A stretch of DNA of 64,000 nucleotides from Macrostomum hystrix (lineage: Eukaryota > Platyhelminthes > Macrostomidae): the NCBI GenBank assembly GCA_950097015.1, contig CATNEN010000001.1:16496501-16560500 (forward strand), in the 5' to 3' direction. Made by a program: the position numbers and the translations under genes. The notes beneath the pieces were generated by a model. The model had not been told where the DNA came from. It saw only the letters and a program-made list of their open reading frames with translations, and searched no databases. This document shows positions 51,950 through 63,616 of the stretch, piece by piece (the first letter of the stretch is position 1; every line of letters begins with the position of its first letter).

Positions 51950-54020
51950 CTCCCCATTCTTCTCTCGAAGTTCGAGTTGATAATCGCCAGATGATCTTGA
52001 CATTGTTAACAACAGAATTCGAGGTCGCTTACCAACGAGTAGAAAATTCACTCGCAAACAGGTTGTCATTCTAGTTGCAAGCGAAATCTTACCTAATTCC
52101 TGCCACCAAAATTTAATTTCTCAAGAGAAGAAATACCCTTTCTTGAATTAGTTTCATACACTCTCAGTACAATCTCTAAGTTGATGCGAATTTCTGTCTC
52201 TCTAAGCAGAGCTCGTGCACCCACCTCAGTTGATGGCAATTTTTGTAACCAGACAGCATCAGAAACGACACGCTGAGAGAGACTATTGGACAGGCTTGGC
52301 AAATAAAACAAAACTGAGGCTATGATAACTGTGAGCATAGGGACTGAGTATGAGAATGAAAATTACAGTGTGGGCTCACCGCAGCCCATTCTAGTCAGGA
52401 AGGTCTCAATTGCATTCTTCAGGCAGCCATCTGGCAGCGAGTTCATTTGGCACTGCAGCCAAGCAGCCTAGGAGACTCTGGTCTTGACTCGGCCGTCTCT
52501 CCTGAGGCGACTCCACCAGACTCGGAGCAAAGCGAACTCCAACTGTAAAGGCCTCAGTCAACAAGGAAGGATTTACGAAGAATGCTATATTAGGGACATT
52601 GGCGAGGGCTCTTATACCTGTGTCCAGTCCTTCCCATCCCCCTTGTGAGCCGTTGGCCAATCAGTGCTGGCTACTGGGATTTTGCTGCTCAGATCTACTC
52701 CAGTGCGCCTATGTGGTGTCTGGCAGCAGTGTATGCCTCTCGTTTCATTTTCCCAAACGATTCAACAATTTTCTTAAGCGTTTAGGCGATTATGAAATAT
52801 TCAGGAAGTCAACTAAAAGGTAATTCTATCCGAGAGTTTAAGCTTCACCTTCAATTTTCTTCATTACCGTGCTCATGTATCGTTGAACTGTGTCGGATAA
52901 ACACAAGGTGACTTTGTCTTTGACACACGTATGCCAAATAAGCTGAGTAACAAAAACTCACTGAGTCGCTACAAATTAGCCTTATTAAATGACTCAGATT
53001 GAAATCGAAAACTCGACTGAGTGGCACAGCAGCATGAGCTTTCTAAAGTGTTCTCAAACTTTGTGCTCAGGATACAGTCGATGCAGCCTTGTTGATTTGT
53101 ACTTTTGATGGACTCAAGTCTTAAATCTCAAATCTTACCCGTGAATTATCATGTACCTTTTTTGATGTTTGTTTACTTGTTTTGCAGTTGTTGATCATTT
53201 TTGTTCTTAGATTTGTATAGGTGATTTACTTGTTGAAGAAACATCACCAGATCGTCTCAGCCAGGCAGTCGATATGATTACATCTGAAAATGTGCCCGTG
53301 AGGTACAAATCAGAAAGTTTCAGATAGAATTTATTGCCTAACTCTCATTGCATCCAGATTTACATCTAAATCCTCTGGCTCTAGCTCCTCGCTACAAGCA
53401 TTGAAGTGTCATGGCAATGGCTACTTACGCAGCTTCTCAGTCGTGCGAGTGTTTTTAAGCTGGATTTAAACGAAAAAAGCATTCAGGAGATGGATAATGT
53501 CATCCGACTTTCACTCTTTGAGGGCATCATAGAGATATTCTCATACAAGAACTCGTTCGTCCCTAGATGCAAGCAGCTTCAATAAAAGACTGCAGCCTTG
53601 GCTGACACTCTTCAATCTTGATTCCGCGTTACCTCGGACTGCCCTGGATAGTACTGTGCTTCGGGGCGCAAAAATAATTGAGATTGCTCAGGCTGGGAGA
53701 TTGACAGAGATCGATACACCCAACCAGTTGAGCAATTTACTAAAAACTCGCGGACAGCCACGCTAAAACTATCGCTGAGAAGCTAGCAGAATAATTGGCC
53801 GCTCTCTTGAGCAGCTGTGCTCAACCTGTGAAAATGTAGCAGCACCAGCAATTTCAAGGGGGAATGATTTGCTTGGGTTTCTGTGTGTGTGTGGGTGTGT
53901 AGCAATGCTCAGGAAAATCCTAATTAGTGGAATTCGTCTCTTTCGTTTCAGAGCAATTCCATTCCCGATTTAATCTTCGACACTGCTTTGCGAGGCCAAT
54001 GTGGGCATGTTTTATGCAAT
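51950..54020. other. Two-kilobase region without a supported gene
   Basis: A possible small exon lies at about 53,219-53,298 (plus; pyrimidine-rich acceptor ending tatag, then DLLVEETSPDRLSQAVDMI, then gtgagg), but no partner exon was found. Otherwise nothing recognisable. Confidence 0.25.
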
Positions 54021-54023
54021 CGA

Positions 54024-54335
54024 AGAGGTTGTAGCCTAGTAGTTAGAGTGTCTGACTCACGACTTGAAGGTCGGGGGTTCGATTCCCGACTCCACTGGAA
54101 CAATTTGTGTCCTTTAGCAAGACACTCAACTCTGCCTTGCTTCAGTTCACCCAGCTGTTAAATGGGTACCAGCATCAGCTGGGATAATTGAAGGTGGGTG
54201 TGGCGTCCCCCCAGTCCATGGACTGAACAGCGGTACGCAGCCTTCAGATGCGCCGCGCATTAGCTGCGGCTGTGCTGTCGGCTGCATATATGATCCAATT
54301 GGGGCAGGTGTAATCAATTATTATTATTAATTATT
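54024..54335 (+). repeat. SINE family A, full length reference copy
   Basis: tRNA-like head from gaagaggttgtagcctagtag with B box gggttcgattcccgactcc. Body has caatttgtgtcctttagcaa and aaatgggtaccagcatcagc. Tail has cccagtccatggactgaaca, gctgcggctgtgctgtcggc and caattggggcaggtgtaat, ending in an attattatt run. Best-preserved member in the window. Confidence 0.9.
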
Positions 54336-55294
54336 TATGCAATCGGATATGCTAAAATACCCCCTAGCAGTTTATTGATTCCCTGAGTTGGTTTTAATCT
54401 TTCATTATCCTACCAATCAGTCGGAGTAGAATGCGGTGTTCATTAAAAATCGAAACATGATGGCTAAGAACGTAATTTCAAGCGGATCGCTTCAAATATC
54501 AGCAGCGCGATTGCGAGGCTGTCAGAAATAATTGCGATCCAAAACCTTTGTGACTGGTCAAAGCTAGCTCTGTTGCCTGCGCAAAATCACGCCCGCAGTT
54601 CTGGCACGCAGAACAAAAGCCGAGATGAGAAGCTGACGTGGTGTGCCACCGGTGATCTTGACACCGGAAGACGGAAGGCGCAGATGATGCAGATACAAAC
54701 AAGCTCATTAAAATTGAGGCGCACTGCTGATTTGCTAAAGAGGTGCATTGTATGCACTTGCAGAGCTGTCAGAATCATTGAATATCTTGACGTCCTGTAG
54801 ATTTGGCAACATCATTCATGTTTAAGAGGTTGCGCAAAGTTTTGAGCTCAACCGGAGCACGACCTCGAGCGGAAAATTTGACTGAAATTCTGCTTGCCAA
54901 CACGTGTGCGAAGGAAGGTTTTGGTACTTTTATTTCGTGCTTAAAACTTATAGGAAGCTCAGAAAGTCAAGCTTGTTTTTGCAAAGCTGGTTGTAACAAA
55001 AAATCAACAGAACTTTTGAACTTGCTTGCGACTAAGCTTAGTTTAATTACCGTTGGCACTGAAATGAAGTAGAAATTAAAGCGAAATGGAGATAAATACT
55101 AACAGCCTAAGTTTTTTAGAACCGATGAAAAAGGCTTGGTTTCAACTCAAAACCGCTTTCGGCTTAACAAGCTACTCATGCTGTCTACTGTCTTATATCC
55201 TCACTATTACTAAGTATATAATGGTGAGAAACGGGCATTAAATGTACTTTTAGTCCTTCATGAGACCAGTCCCAGTTGCTGAAACTTGTGCATT
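54336..55294. other. Region without a supported gene, 3' of the His/Gln-rich ORF
   Basis: Short frames only. It probably includes the 3' untranslated region of the minus-strand ORF at 55,295. Confidence 0.3.
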
Positions 55295-56413
55295 CTATCG
55301 CAGCGGAAAGCCATGCACGTCGACTAGATTCTGAGCGAACTGCAACTGCTGCTGCAGAGCCGCCACATCCTGACGGTTGGCTAGAGAGGCTGCCGACTTC
55401 TCAAGCAGGGCCATCCAGTACATGTGGTACTCGTTCTCCCTAGACGACCACCGACGAAGCAGGTCGGCAGAGAGCGAGTCGCTTCGAAGGCCCACCGCCG
55501 CCGCCACCTGGTTCGCGCGCCTACCGGTGGAGTACAGCTGCTTGGTGAGGTCGATGCGGCGGACTGAGTCCGTGAGCTGGCGGAGCTGCCTGAGGGCGAG
55601 CAGCTTCTGCTGGGCAAGGACTGGGTCGTCAGTCTGCTGCAGATCGCGCATCCGCTGGCTCAAGCAGTTGATGCAGTTTGCAATCACAAACTGTTTGCTG
55701 ACGTGCCACTGCTTGGCTAGAGCCTTACCGGTCAATGCCTCCTCTCTGGAGCTGGGGCGGAAGTTGTCTCCAGCTAATGAAAACTCAGTCGACTCATCCC
55801 GACATTGGGAGGAGGACCTCCAACTGGCTGTTGTGAGCAACGGCTGGCCCTGAGCAGTATAATCGACCTCAAGCAGCTGCTTGCATGGCTGCTGCTTGCG
55901 AGAGCGTCGCTGCAAATAGGCAACAACAGCTGCAGCTTTGAGGGGGGTCTGCGCCTGCGGAGACTTTGAGTTGCTGCAGTTTATCAAAAGCTGATCGATA
56001 AGTGAAGACTGCAGCGGGACAGCTCCCGAGGCCGGGGCTACTGACGGGCCGTTGGATTCAGACAAGCTGAATCTGGCACTGGGGATTGCTTTGGCGTTTG
56101 CGTTAATGTCACATTGGCTATTGTCACTGTCATGATTCAAGTCATGATTGTTCCCTTTTGGCGTTTGGTGATGTTGACGCGAATGAGACTGATGTCGGCT
56201 GCAGCTCGATTCGCTGTGATGCTGACTGCCGTGCTGGTGGTGATGGTGGTGGCTCGAGCGCCGAGCGGATGACCGCCTTGTCTGATTTTCGCCTGTAGCA
56301 CTAGAGCCTGACTGTTCTTGCGCCAAGGGTTTCTGCTGCTGCCCGTGCTGATGATGCTGACTATTCCGGTGCTGATGTGGACGAGCTGGCTGGCTTTCTG
56401 CCTGAGTCAGCAT
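55295..56413 (-). CDS. His/Gln/Ser-rich protein with helical C-terminal region, unrecognised
   Basis: 372 residues from ATG 56,413 to TAG 55,295 in one exon. The N-terminal 150 residues are low complexity (poly-His HHHHHQH, Gln, Ser, Asn). From about residue 230 the sequence is ordered and helix-rich, with ALAKQWHVSKQFVIANCI, NCLSQRMRDL, RQLRQLTDSVRRIDLTKQL and VGLRSDSLSADLLRRW, ending VDVHGFPLR. The contrast suggests a conserved domain behind a disordered tail. I do not recognise the family. A tcagattgaag acceptor-like site just before the ATG means it could be the last exon of a longer gene. Confidence 0.6.
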   Translation of the reverse strand: MLTQAESQPARPHQHRNSQHHQHGQQQKPLAQEQSGSSATGENQTRRSSARRSSHHHHHQHGSQHHSESSCSRHQSHSRQHHQTPKGNNHDLNHDSDNSQCDINANAKAIPSARFSLSESNGPSVAPASGAVPLQSSLIDQLLINCSNSKSPQAQTPLKAAAVVAYLQRRSRKQQPCKQLLEVDYTAQGQPLLTTASWRSSSQCRDESTEFSLAGDNFRPSSREEALTGKALAKQWHVSKQFVIANCINCLSQRMRDLQQTDDPVLAQQKLLALRQLRQLTDSVRRIDLTKQLYSTGRRANQVAAAVGLRSDSLSADLLRRWSSRENEYHMYWMALLEKSAASLANRQDVAALQQQLQFAQNLVDVHGFPLR

Positions 56414-56811
56414 CTTCAATCAGATGGGCTTTCGATCGGGGCCAACTCTGCAATTTCTGTGCTACATGAGAAGTGTAGCTGTGGTCATCAATCGTTGTTT
56501 CGTGTTTGTAATTGAAACGATGAGTGCAGAGCTGTCTAAGCCATAGACACTGCACTCATTTGAGCAAGCCCCATGGCTCACTGGCCACAGATACTAAAAC
56601 ATGCTAGCTATAGAAGCCCATGTTTTATAGAATCCCAAATTTGATGAAGCTTTGCATTTTTGCCAAACAAGGCTTTGCACTATTTGTAATTCTTGGTTAT
56701 TGAGAACATTGAAATCTTAGCGTCAAATGAAGCCATCGTGTTTTTAGGAGCATATAAAAATATAGACAATATCTAACCCAATTAGGCCAAACGTTTGTGA
56801 ATCTGTCCTGA

Positions 56812-56990
56812 CTTTCTCATCGTCAGGCAGTGTACACTCTCACTGTGCTATCCCTCGTGGGATAAAATGCGCGAAAAATTAATGAAGCCTCGCTGTGGAA
56901 TCGAGCTCAGGCCAGCAAGTGTGGAAAATTAACAACGTGGCCACGACTGCACGCCAATCAGCCGCCAGTTAACAGGTGGGAAAACAGGTG
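56812..56990 (-). repeat. Degraded SINE family B fragment
   Basis: In reverse: B-box-like gagctcgattccacagcga and the tail motif cactgcctgacgatgagaaa (here gactttctcatcgtcaggca). Confidence 0.6.
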
Positions 56991-57231
56991 CACAAAAAAA
57001 TTGCATTTACGATTCCGGACAGATATTGCTCCTCATTAGCCCCTCATAGTGTAACGATTTAGGCGAATGTATCAATATGCGTGCAGACAGACATTGATTT
57101 TATTAGTCAGAATCATGCGGCAGAGTCAGTTGTAAACAAAAAGCAGTGCCAGGTGTTCTCACACTCTCTGGAGATGCTAACGATCCTTTCGAAAATATCA
57201 GAGCAACTCAAGTAGTCGACAAAATCTAACA

Positions 57232-57990
57232 ACCCTGGGTAGCAAATATATCTGTTGGATAATCTCACCCCAGCTTGGTAAATATCTCAGTTGGATAATC
57301 TCACCCCAGCATGGGAAATATCTCAGTTGGATAATCTCACCCCAGCATGGTGAATATCTCAGTTGGATAATCTCACCTCAGCATGGGAAATATCTCAGTT
57401 GGATAATCTCACCCCAGCATGGGAAATATCTCAGTTGGATAATCTCACCCCAGCATGGGAAATATCCTAGTTGGATAATCTCACCCCAGCATGGGAAATA
57501 TCTCAGTTGGATAATCTCACCCCAGCATGGGAAAAATCTCAGTTGGATAATCTCACTTCAGCATGGTGAATATCTCAGTTGGATAATCTCACTTTAGCAT
57601 GGGAAATATCTCAGTTGGATAATCTCACCCCAGCATGGGAAATATCTCAGTTGGATAATCTCACCCCAGCATGGGAAATATCTCAGTTGGATAATCTCAC
57701 TTCAGCATGGTGAATATCTCAGTTGGATAATCTCACTTCAGCATGGTGAATATCTCAGTTGGATAATCTCACCTCAGCATGGTGAATATCTCAGTTGGAT
57801 AATCTCACCTCAGCATGGGAAATATCTCAGTTGAATAATCTCTCCCCAGCATGGAATATATCTCAGTTGGATAATCTCACCCCAGCATGGAATATATCTC
57901 AGTTGGATAATCTCACCCCAGCTTGGAATATATCTCAGTTGGATAATCTCACCCCAGCATGGAATATATCTCAGTTGGATTATCTAACCG
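57232..57990 (+). repeat. 36-bp minisatellite, about 21 copies
   Basis: The unit is 36 bases: agttggataatctcacccca followed by gcatgggaaatatctc. Variants are gcatggtgaat and cttcagcat. The last copies keep an open frame (LDNLTPAWNISQ), which is a by-product of the 36-base period. Confidence 0.97.
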
Positions 57991-58764
57991 ATTTTAGTGC
58001 CAGAAATAGAGAATAAGGTAAAGTCCCGAGATATATATCTCAAAAATTTGTCTCAGACGAGTTACATACAGCTGGCAGTGAAACATCTCTAGGTCATTAG
58101 AAAATCCACACTTATAATTAATTTCTAGACAAACTTTTGATACGTTTCACAAGTATCAGCATGAGAAGAATGATCAGCAATATTTTACAATATTCTTGGG
58201 ATGCAAAGCACAATTTAAAGATAACACAGTGCTAAATTTAAAACCTAATAAGTGACATATTTGGCAAAAATTAACAACAACAACTAATGAAAAGGTAAAT
58301 TCGCGCTCGTCATACTACTTAAAGTAAAGTGAATATATACCAGTGAAGGAAATCTATAATATTGGTAAAGCTAATGTCATAGATAACTGTTCAATCGATA
58401 GCTTAATAATAGTACAAGTGTAAGCTAGCGTCGTAACAAAGGTATAAAAAAACTGCGTTAATATGTTTAATCAGCTAATAAAATAAACTTTAAAGGGCAC
58501 ATTTCGCACACTTTACTCGTATATGTAGTGTACAGCTGAAACATCACTTTAAGAAGAAAAAAGTAAGCTAATTGTGTAAGCCTCACGTACAAAGTTTATA
58601 AATTCTTTCAATAAAGTTGTTTATTAACAGAAAAATTTTTTTTCCTTAGTCACTGCTATTCGAAGGATGACGACGATAGGCAAGCTTCACGGGAATGTAG
58701 ATTGAGCACAAAATGTGTCTGAAGATAGATAGCTATTGTGGTGTCCTTCTAAAGACTGAGTACA
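57991..58764. other. AT-rich region 3' of the RIPK-like gene
   Basis: No supported gene; many TAAA-rich runs. A minus-strand polyadenylation site for the kinase gene would be expected here or in the SINE just upstream. Confidence 0.3.
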
Positions 58765-58896
58765 AGACTTGTCCAGTCCGTGGACTGGTATTGGGCAGGA
58801 CGCCACATCCGCCCGAATTTCTAACCCAACTAATGCTAGTTACTGAAGCAATTGGGAATTAAGTATTTATTAGGATTCGAACTCCCGACCTCTCTC
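58765..58896 (-). repeat. SINE family A fragment directly after the RIPK-like stop codon
   Basis: In reverse: ggtcgggagttcgaatcct (B box) then ccagtccacggactgg. It begins within about ten bases of the stop codon at 58,897, so the 3' untranslated region is SINE-derived. Confidence 0.65.
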
Positions 58897-61800
58897 TCAA
58901 TTCGGATTGGCTTCGAACTCGCACAGAACCCGCAGGCCGTCGAGACAGCCGCAGGCAGTCAGGGCCTCGCCGAGTTGCCTGACAGTCAGCCGGTGCTTGT
59001 GAATGAAATTTAGCAGACCCTGCATCAGTACGTCTGCTGGATGCGAGTTCGATCGTAGCAGCTGGGCCAGTTCCACCTGGGAGATGCCCAGATTCATCAG
59101 GATGGGAGTGCTCTTGACGACCGCATCGGGAATGCGGCACAGACGGTTCGCCAGCTCTGAGGTGGCAGCAATTTCTGCGTATTTCCAGGTGAGGAGTTGA
59201 ACAGCATCAGGTGGCATCGGATTGACTCTTTGCGTGACTCGAACTGTGGACTGCAAGCTGGACTCGCCACTCGATGAGGAACCCGGAGCTTTGAAGACAG
59301 TCACATTACCAACTGTGGCAATGTTCACCATGAAAACTGGCTTGGGCTGTGGAGGATGGGACAAAACAGTTGACAGCATGCTAAGTATTCATGCTTACTT
59401 CTCATTTAACTTTTTGTGCTAGCTAGCCCTGAGCCTTTGAAAAGCTATCAATTCTGGCTCTGGTTCTTTTGAAGGAAGAACCCGCAGGCCGTCGGGTTAG
59501 TTCTTTAGTTATTTTATAGATATAGAACCACTTTAGTTACTTTAGTTGGGTTAGTTCTAGTACTAGTACTTCCCATCAGAACCACTTCTAGTTCTGGCCC
59601 TTAAACAGAACCACTTCTAGTCATGATCCTTCAACAGAACCACTTCTAGTTCTGGCCCTTAAACAGAACCACTTCTAGTCATGATCCTTCAACAGAACCA
59701 CTTCTAGTTCTGGCCCTTAAACAGAACCACTTCTAGTTCCGGTCCTTCAACAGAACCACTTCTAGTTCTGGCCCTTAAACAGAACCACTTCTAGTCATGA
59801 TCCTTCAACAGAACCACTTCTAGTTCTGGCCCTTAAACAGAACCACTTCTAGTCATGATCCTTCAACAGAACCACTTCTAGTTCTGGCCCTTAAACAGAA
59901 CCACTTCTAGTTCCGGTCCTTCAACAGAACCACTTCTAGTCATGATCCTTCAACAGAACCACATCTAGTTCTGGCCCTTAAACAGAACCACTTCTAGCCA
60001 TGATCCTTCAACAGAACCACTCCAAGTTCTGGTCCTTCAACAGAACCACTTCTAGTTCCGGTCCTTCAACAGAACCACTCCAAGTTCTGGTCCTTCAACA
60101 GAACCACTCCAAGTTCTGGTCCTTCAACAGAACCACTCCAAGTTCTGGTCCTTCAACAGAACCACTTCTAGTTCCGGTCCTTCAACAGAACCACTCCAAG
60201 TCTGGTCCTTCAATAGAACCACTTCTAGTTCCTGTCCTTCAACAGAACCACTTCTAGTTCCTGTCCTTCAACAGAACCACTCCAAGTCTGGTCCTTCAAT
60301 AGAACCACTTCTAGTTCCTGTCCTTCAACAGAACCACTTCTAGTTCCTGTCCTTCAACAGAACCACTTCTAGTTCCTGTCCTTCAAAAGAACCACTTCTA
60401 GTTCCGGTCCTTCAACAGAACCACTCCAAGTCTGGTCCTTCAATAGAACCACTTCTAGTTCCTGTCCTTCAACAGAACCACTTCTAGTTCCTGTCCTTCA
60501 ACAGAACCACTCCAAGTCTGGTCCTTCAATAGAACCACTCCAAGTCTGGTCCTTCAATAGAACCACTTCTAGTTCCGGTCCTTCAACAGAACCACTCCAA
60601 GTCTGGTCCTTCAATAGAACCACTTCTAGTTCCTGTCCTTCAACAGAACCACTTCTAGTTCCTGTCCTTCAACAGAACCACTCCAAGTCTGGTCCTTCAA
60701 TAGAACCACTTCTAGTTCCGGTCCTTCAACAGAACCACTTCTAGTTCCGGTCCTTCAACAGAACCACTCCAAGTCTGGTCCTTCAATAGAACCACTTCTA
60801 GTTCCTGTCCTTCAACAGAACCACTTCTAGTTCCTGTCCTTCAACAGAACCACTTCTAGTTCCTGTCCTTCAACAGAACCACTTCTAGTTCCGGTCCTTC
60901 AACAGAACCACTCCAAGTCTGGTCCTTCAATAGAACCACTTCTAGTTCCTGTCCTTCAACAGAACCACTTCTAGTTCCTGTCCTTCAACAGAACCACTCC
61001 AAGTCTGGTCCTTCAATAGAACCACTTCTAGTTCCTGTCCTTCAACAGAACCACTTCTAGTTCCGGTCCTTCAACAGAACCACTTCTAGTCATGATCCTT
61101 CAACAGAACCACATCTAGTTCCTGTCCTTCAACAGAACCACTTCTAGTTCCTGTCCTTCAACAGAACCACTCCAAGTCTGGTCCTTCAATAGAACCACTT
61201 CTAGTTCCTGTCCTTCAACAGAACCACTTCTAGTTCCTGTCCTTCAACAGAACCACTTCTAGTTCCTGTCCTTCAACAGAACCACTTCTAGTTCCTGTCC
61301 TTCAACAGAACCACTCCAAGTTCTGGTCCTTTAATAGAACCACTTCTAGTTCCTGTCCTTCAACAGAACCACTCCAAGTTCTGGTCCTTTAATAGAACCA
61401 CTTCTAGTTCCTGTCCTTCAACAGAACCACTCCAAGTTCTGGTCCTTTAATAGAACCACTTCTAGTTCCTGTCCTTCAACAGAACCACTCCAAGTTCTGG
61501 TCCTTTAATAGAACCACTTCTAGTTCCGGTCCTTCAACAGAACCACTCCAAGTTCTGGTCCTTTAATAGAACCACTTCTAGTTCTGGTACCTTCAACATA
61601 ACTACGAGCGTATTTATTTTTCTGGTCCTGCAACAGAACCAGTCCAGGATCTTTGAAAAAAAACAATCTTTACCGGATCAGATACTAAGGTCAAATCGTT
61701 TAACGATTGTTAACTGCACGAATTTTAGCTTTTCAGAATTTTAACAACAAAAACTAATAACACTCACATTTGGCTGTACCGACGCTGACATCTGTGAATG

Positions 61801-63530
61801 GGCGGCAGCTGCTTCACTAGCAGTGGCAGAAGCAGCAGCCAAAGAGCTATCAGGGGTTAGGTTTGATGCCGGCTAAAAATTGTTGGTAATAAAATTATTT
61901 ATCTACTGTAAAAATGTCTTTTAATCTGGAACTAGATAAGAAACTTATGAAATTTATGGAATAAATCTAAAAAAAATCAACAGGAGCTCTCACAATGGGC
62001 TGAATCTCAGGCTGCGGCGTTCTGGTTTGAGTAGGACTCGCTGCACTGCGCTCTGAGTCGGCAGTTGGACTTTCCACCTATATAAATTTTGGCGAATAAG
62101 TTGTTTGAGCTAGGAGAGTAGTACAGTCTATATTGTATTTGTAATAACATTTTATTACACCTGCCCCAATCGGTAATTGGCAGATGTGCAGTCGACAGCA
62201 CAGCCGCAGCTATTGCACGGCGCATCTGAAGGCTGCGTACGGCTGTTCAGTACATGGACTGGGGAGACGCCACTCCCACCTTCAGCTACCTCACCTGATG
62301 CTGGTACCCATTTAACCTAGGCTAGCCACTGGGCAGCAACCCATAGACAGATGGTTTCTTGCGCACCTGCATGTTCGCAAGGTCCTCTCGGACCTCCTCG
62401 ATCGGGCCAAGCGACACGGTGCGGGCTTGGTCCTCAGCAGAAGTGATGGTCTCATTGGGTGACAGGTCTCCCAGCTCGTTCAGCACGCGCCTTCGCTCTA
62501 GATCCATTCGACCAACATCGCACAGCTGCCACTGTTGGTTGACCTCGGCGAAAGTGGCCCTCCTTTCAGGGGTCTGGTGGACCATCATCTGTACGACCGC
62601 CTTGGTGGTCTTTTGCAGCTGTTCTAGAGGCTCATCTTTTTCGCCAAGCGAAATCTTTTCGAAGCAGCTATCGTCGAGCAAGCGTTGAAAATCAGTAACA
62701 TGCAGGCCATTCCGGACTCGACTCTTGAACTCCTCGATCCGATCGCCAATCACTTGCCGAATGGACAGCGAGCAGAACGCTTCGACAACGAACACGCCAT
62801 ACAGATACCTGTCGCCAAAGATGTCAGGCTGACGCAGAGGATCATCGTAGGACTCGGGCAGGCGTCTTTCGATACCACGCAGCCGGTCAAAGGAGAGCGT
62901 GTTCTGGGTGGCTATCGAGTCAACGCTTCGCTTTGATAGACCAAAGTCGGCAATCTGAATTATTGATGTGAGGCCTCGAAATCGGTCCAGCATATTTGAG
63001 CATTTTCTACTGCTAGAGGTACATAAACAAAAGTTCAAAAAGCATGCGAAGGACGCGCATAACCTTGGCATTTATCTGGTTATCTATGAGCACATTGTCA
63101 ACGGCCAAGTCCCGGTGCAGAATGCCCCCCTCGAGCCGGTTCTGCAGGAAGTCGAAACCGTCGGACACCTGCAGCATCCAGTTGGCAACCAACCAAGCGC
63201 TGCGTGCCTTGGTCGGAGCAATGATTTTCTAAAAGTGGATGAAGTCAAGGCAACCCCGTTAGGTTGATATAGTTTTATATCTGAGTATCAACCCTGCGTC
63301 TTGAAGTGTGAAACAAAAATACGATGATATCTGGCGCAGAGTCCATCCTCACCATTTTTGACAACCGCTTTGAGAACAATCGGAGACTGCCGTGCTTGCA
63401 GAACTCCATAGCGTAGCCAATCAGCTTCTGGACTTCGTGAAAATAGGCGTACCGAATTTTAACGAAAGAGCTGTGCTGCTCGCTAATGTCGTGCATGTAT
63501 TTGATCTCATTGACCAGGTGCTTCATATGC
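58897..63530 (-). CDS. RIP-kinase-like protein: TKL kinase, linker, RHIM-like stretch, death domain (5' part outside window)
   Basis: Exons (minus): 63,530-63,353; 63,228-63,064; 62,954-62,367; 62,077-61,994; 61,872-61,768; 59,346-58,897. All junctions are GT-AG, phase 0 after the first. About 522 residues are visible. The kinase begins at the alpha-C region (LVNEIKYMHDI) and hinge (YAMEFCKHGSL), then has HRDLAVDN and IADFGLSK. The activation segment and subdomain IX are diverged (LPES for APE; DIFGDRYLYGVFVVEAF), and PERRATF closes the C-lobe. A Ser/Ala/Pro linker follows. The last exon has VNIATVGNVTVFKA, which resembles a RHIM, then a helical region (LANRLCRIPDAV, LGISQVELAQLL, LLNFIHKHRLTVRQLGEAL) matching a death domain. 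Kinase, RHIM and death domain in this order is the RIPK1 layout. RIPK1 relays death-receptor and immune signals. The glycine loop and ATP lysine lie beyond the window. The death-domain call is by pattern. Confidence 0.75.
59565..61590 (+). repeat. 29-bp minisatellite in the last RIPK-like intron, about 70 copies
   Basis: The main 29-base unit has the parts cttcaacagaaccacttcta and gttcctgtc. A 28-base variant has ccactccaagtctggtc, and an early 58-base double unit alternates ggcccttaaacag with catgatccttcaacag. Blocks with different variants are ordered along the array. It occupies most of the 2.4 kb intron before the death-domain exon. Confidence 0.97.
62155..62325 (-). repeat. SINE family A fragment in a RIPK-like intron
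   Basis: In reverse: tail (gctgcggctgtgctgtcgac) and part of the body (gggtaccagcatcagg); the tRNA head is missing. Confidence 0.8.
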
Positions 63531-63616
63531 CTGCAATATTTTTCAAACCAGTCATAAATAATCGAACTAATTAATTCGTATATTAAAAGTGTTCCAATCG
63601 GACTCGATGTACAGGC

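Noticed and set aside
50911-52074. 387-codon ORF rich in LLSPFYPSLPILPF repeats
   Set aside because: A by-product of the stop-free 19-bp minisatellite; no flanking coding sequence.
53640-53766. ABC-transporter C-terminal fragment (IIEIAQAGRLTEIDTPNQL)
   Set aside because: Only a loose resemblance; no upstream ATP-binding motifs in any frame nearby.
54024-54110. Functional tRNA gene
   Set aside because: A and B boxes are present, but the tRNA fold is poor and the sequence continues into a dispersed SINE body.
57240-57990. CRISPR-like array with 36-bp units
   Set aside because: The units are contiguous tandem copies with no unique spacers, in a eukaryotic gene-bearing region.
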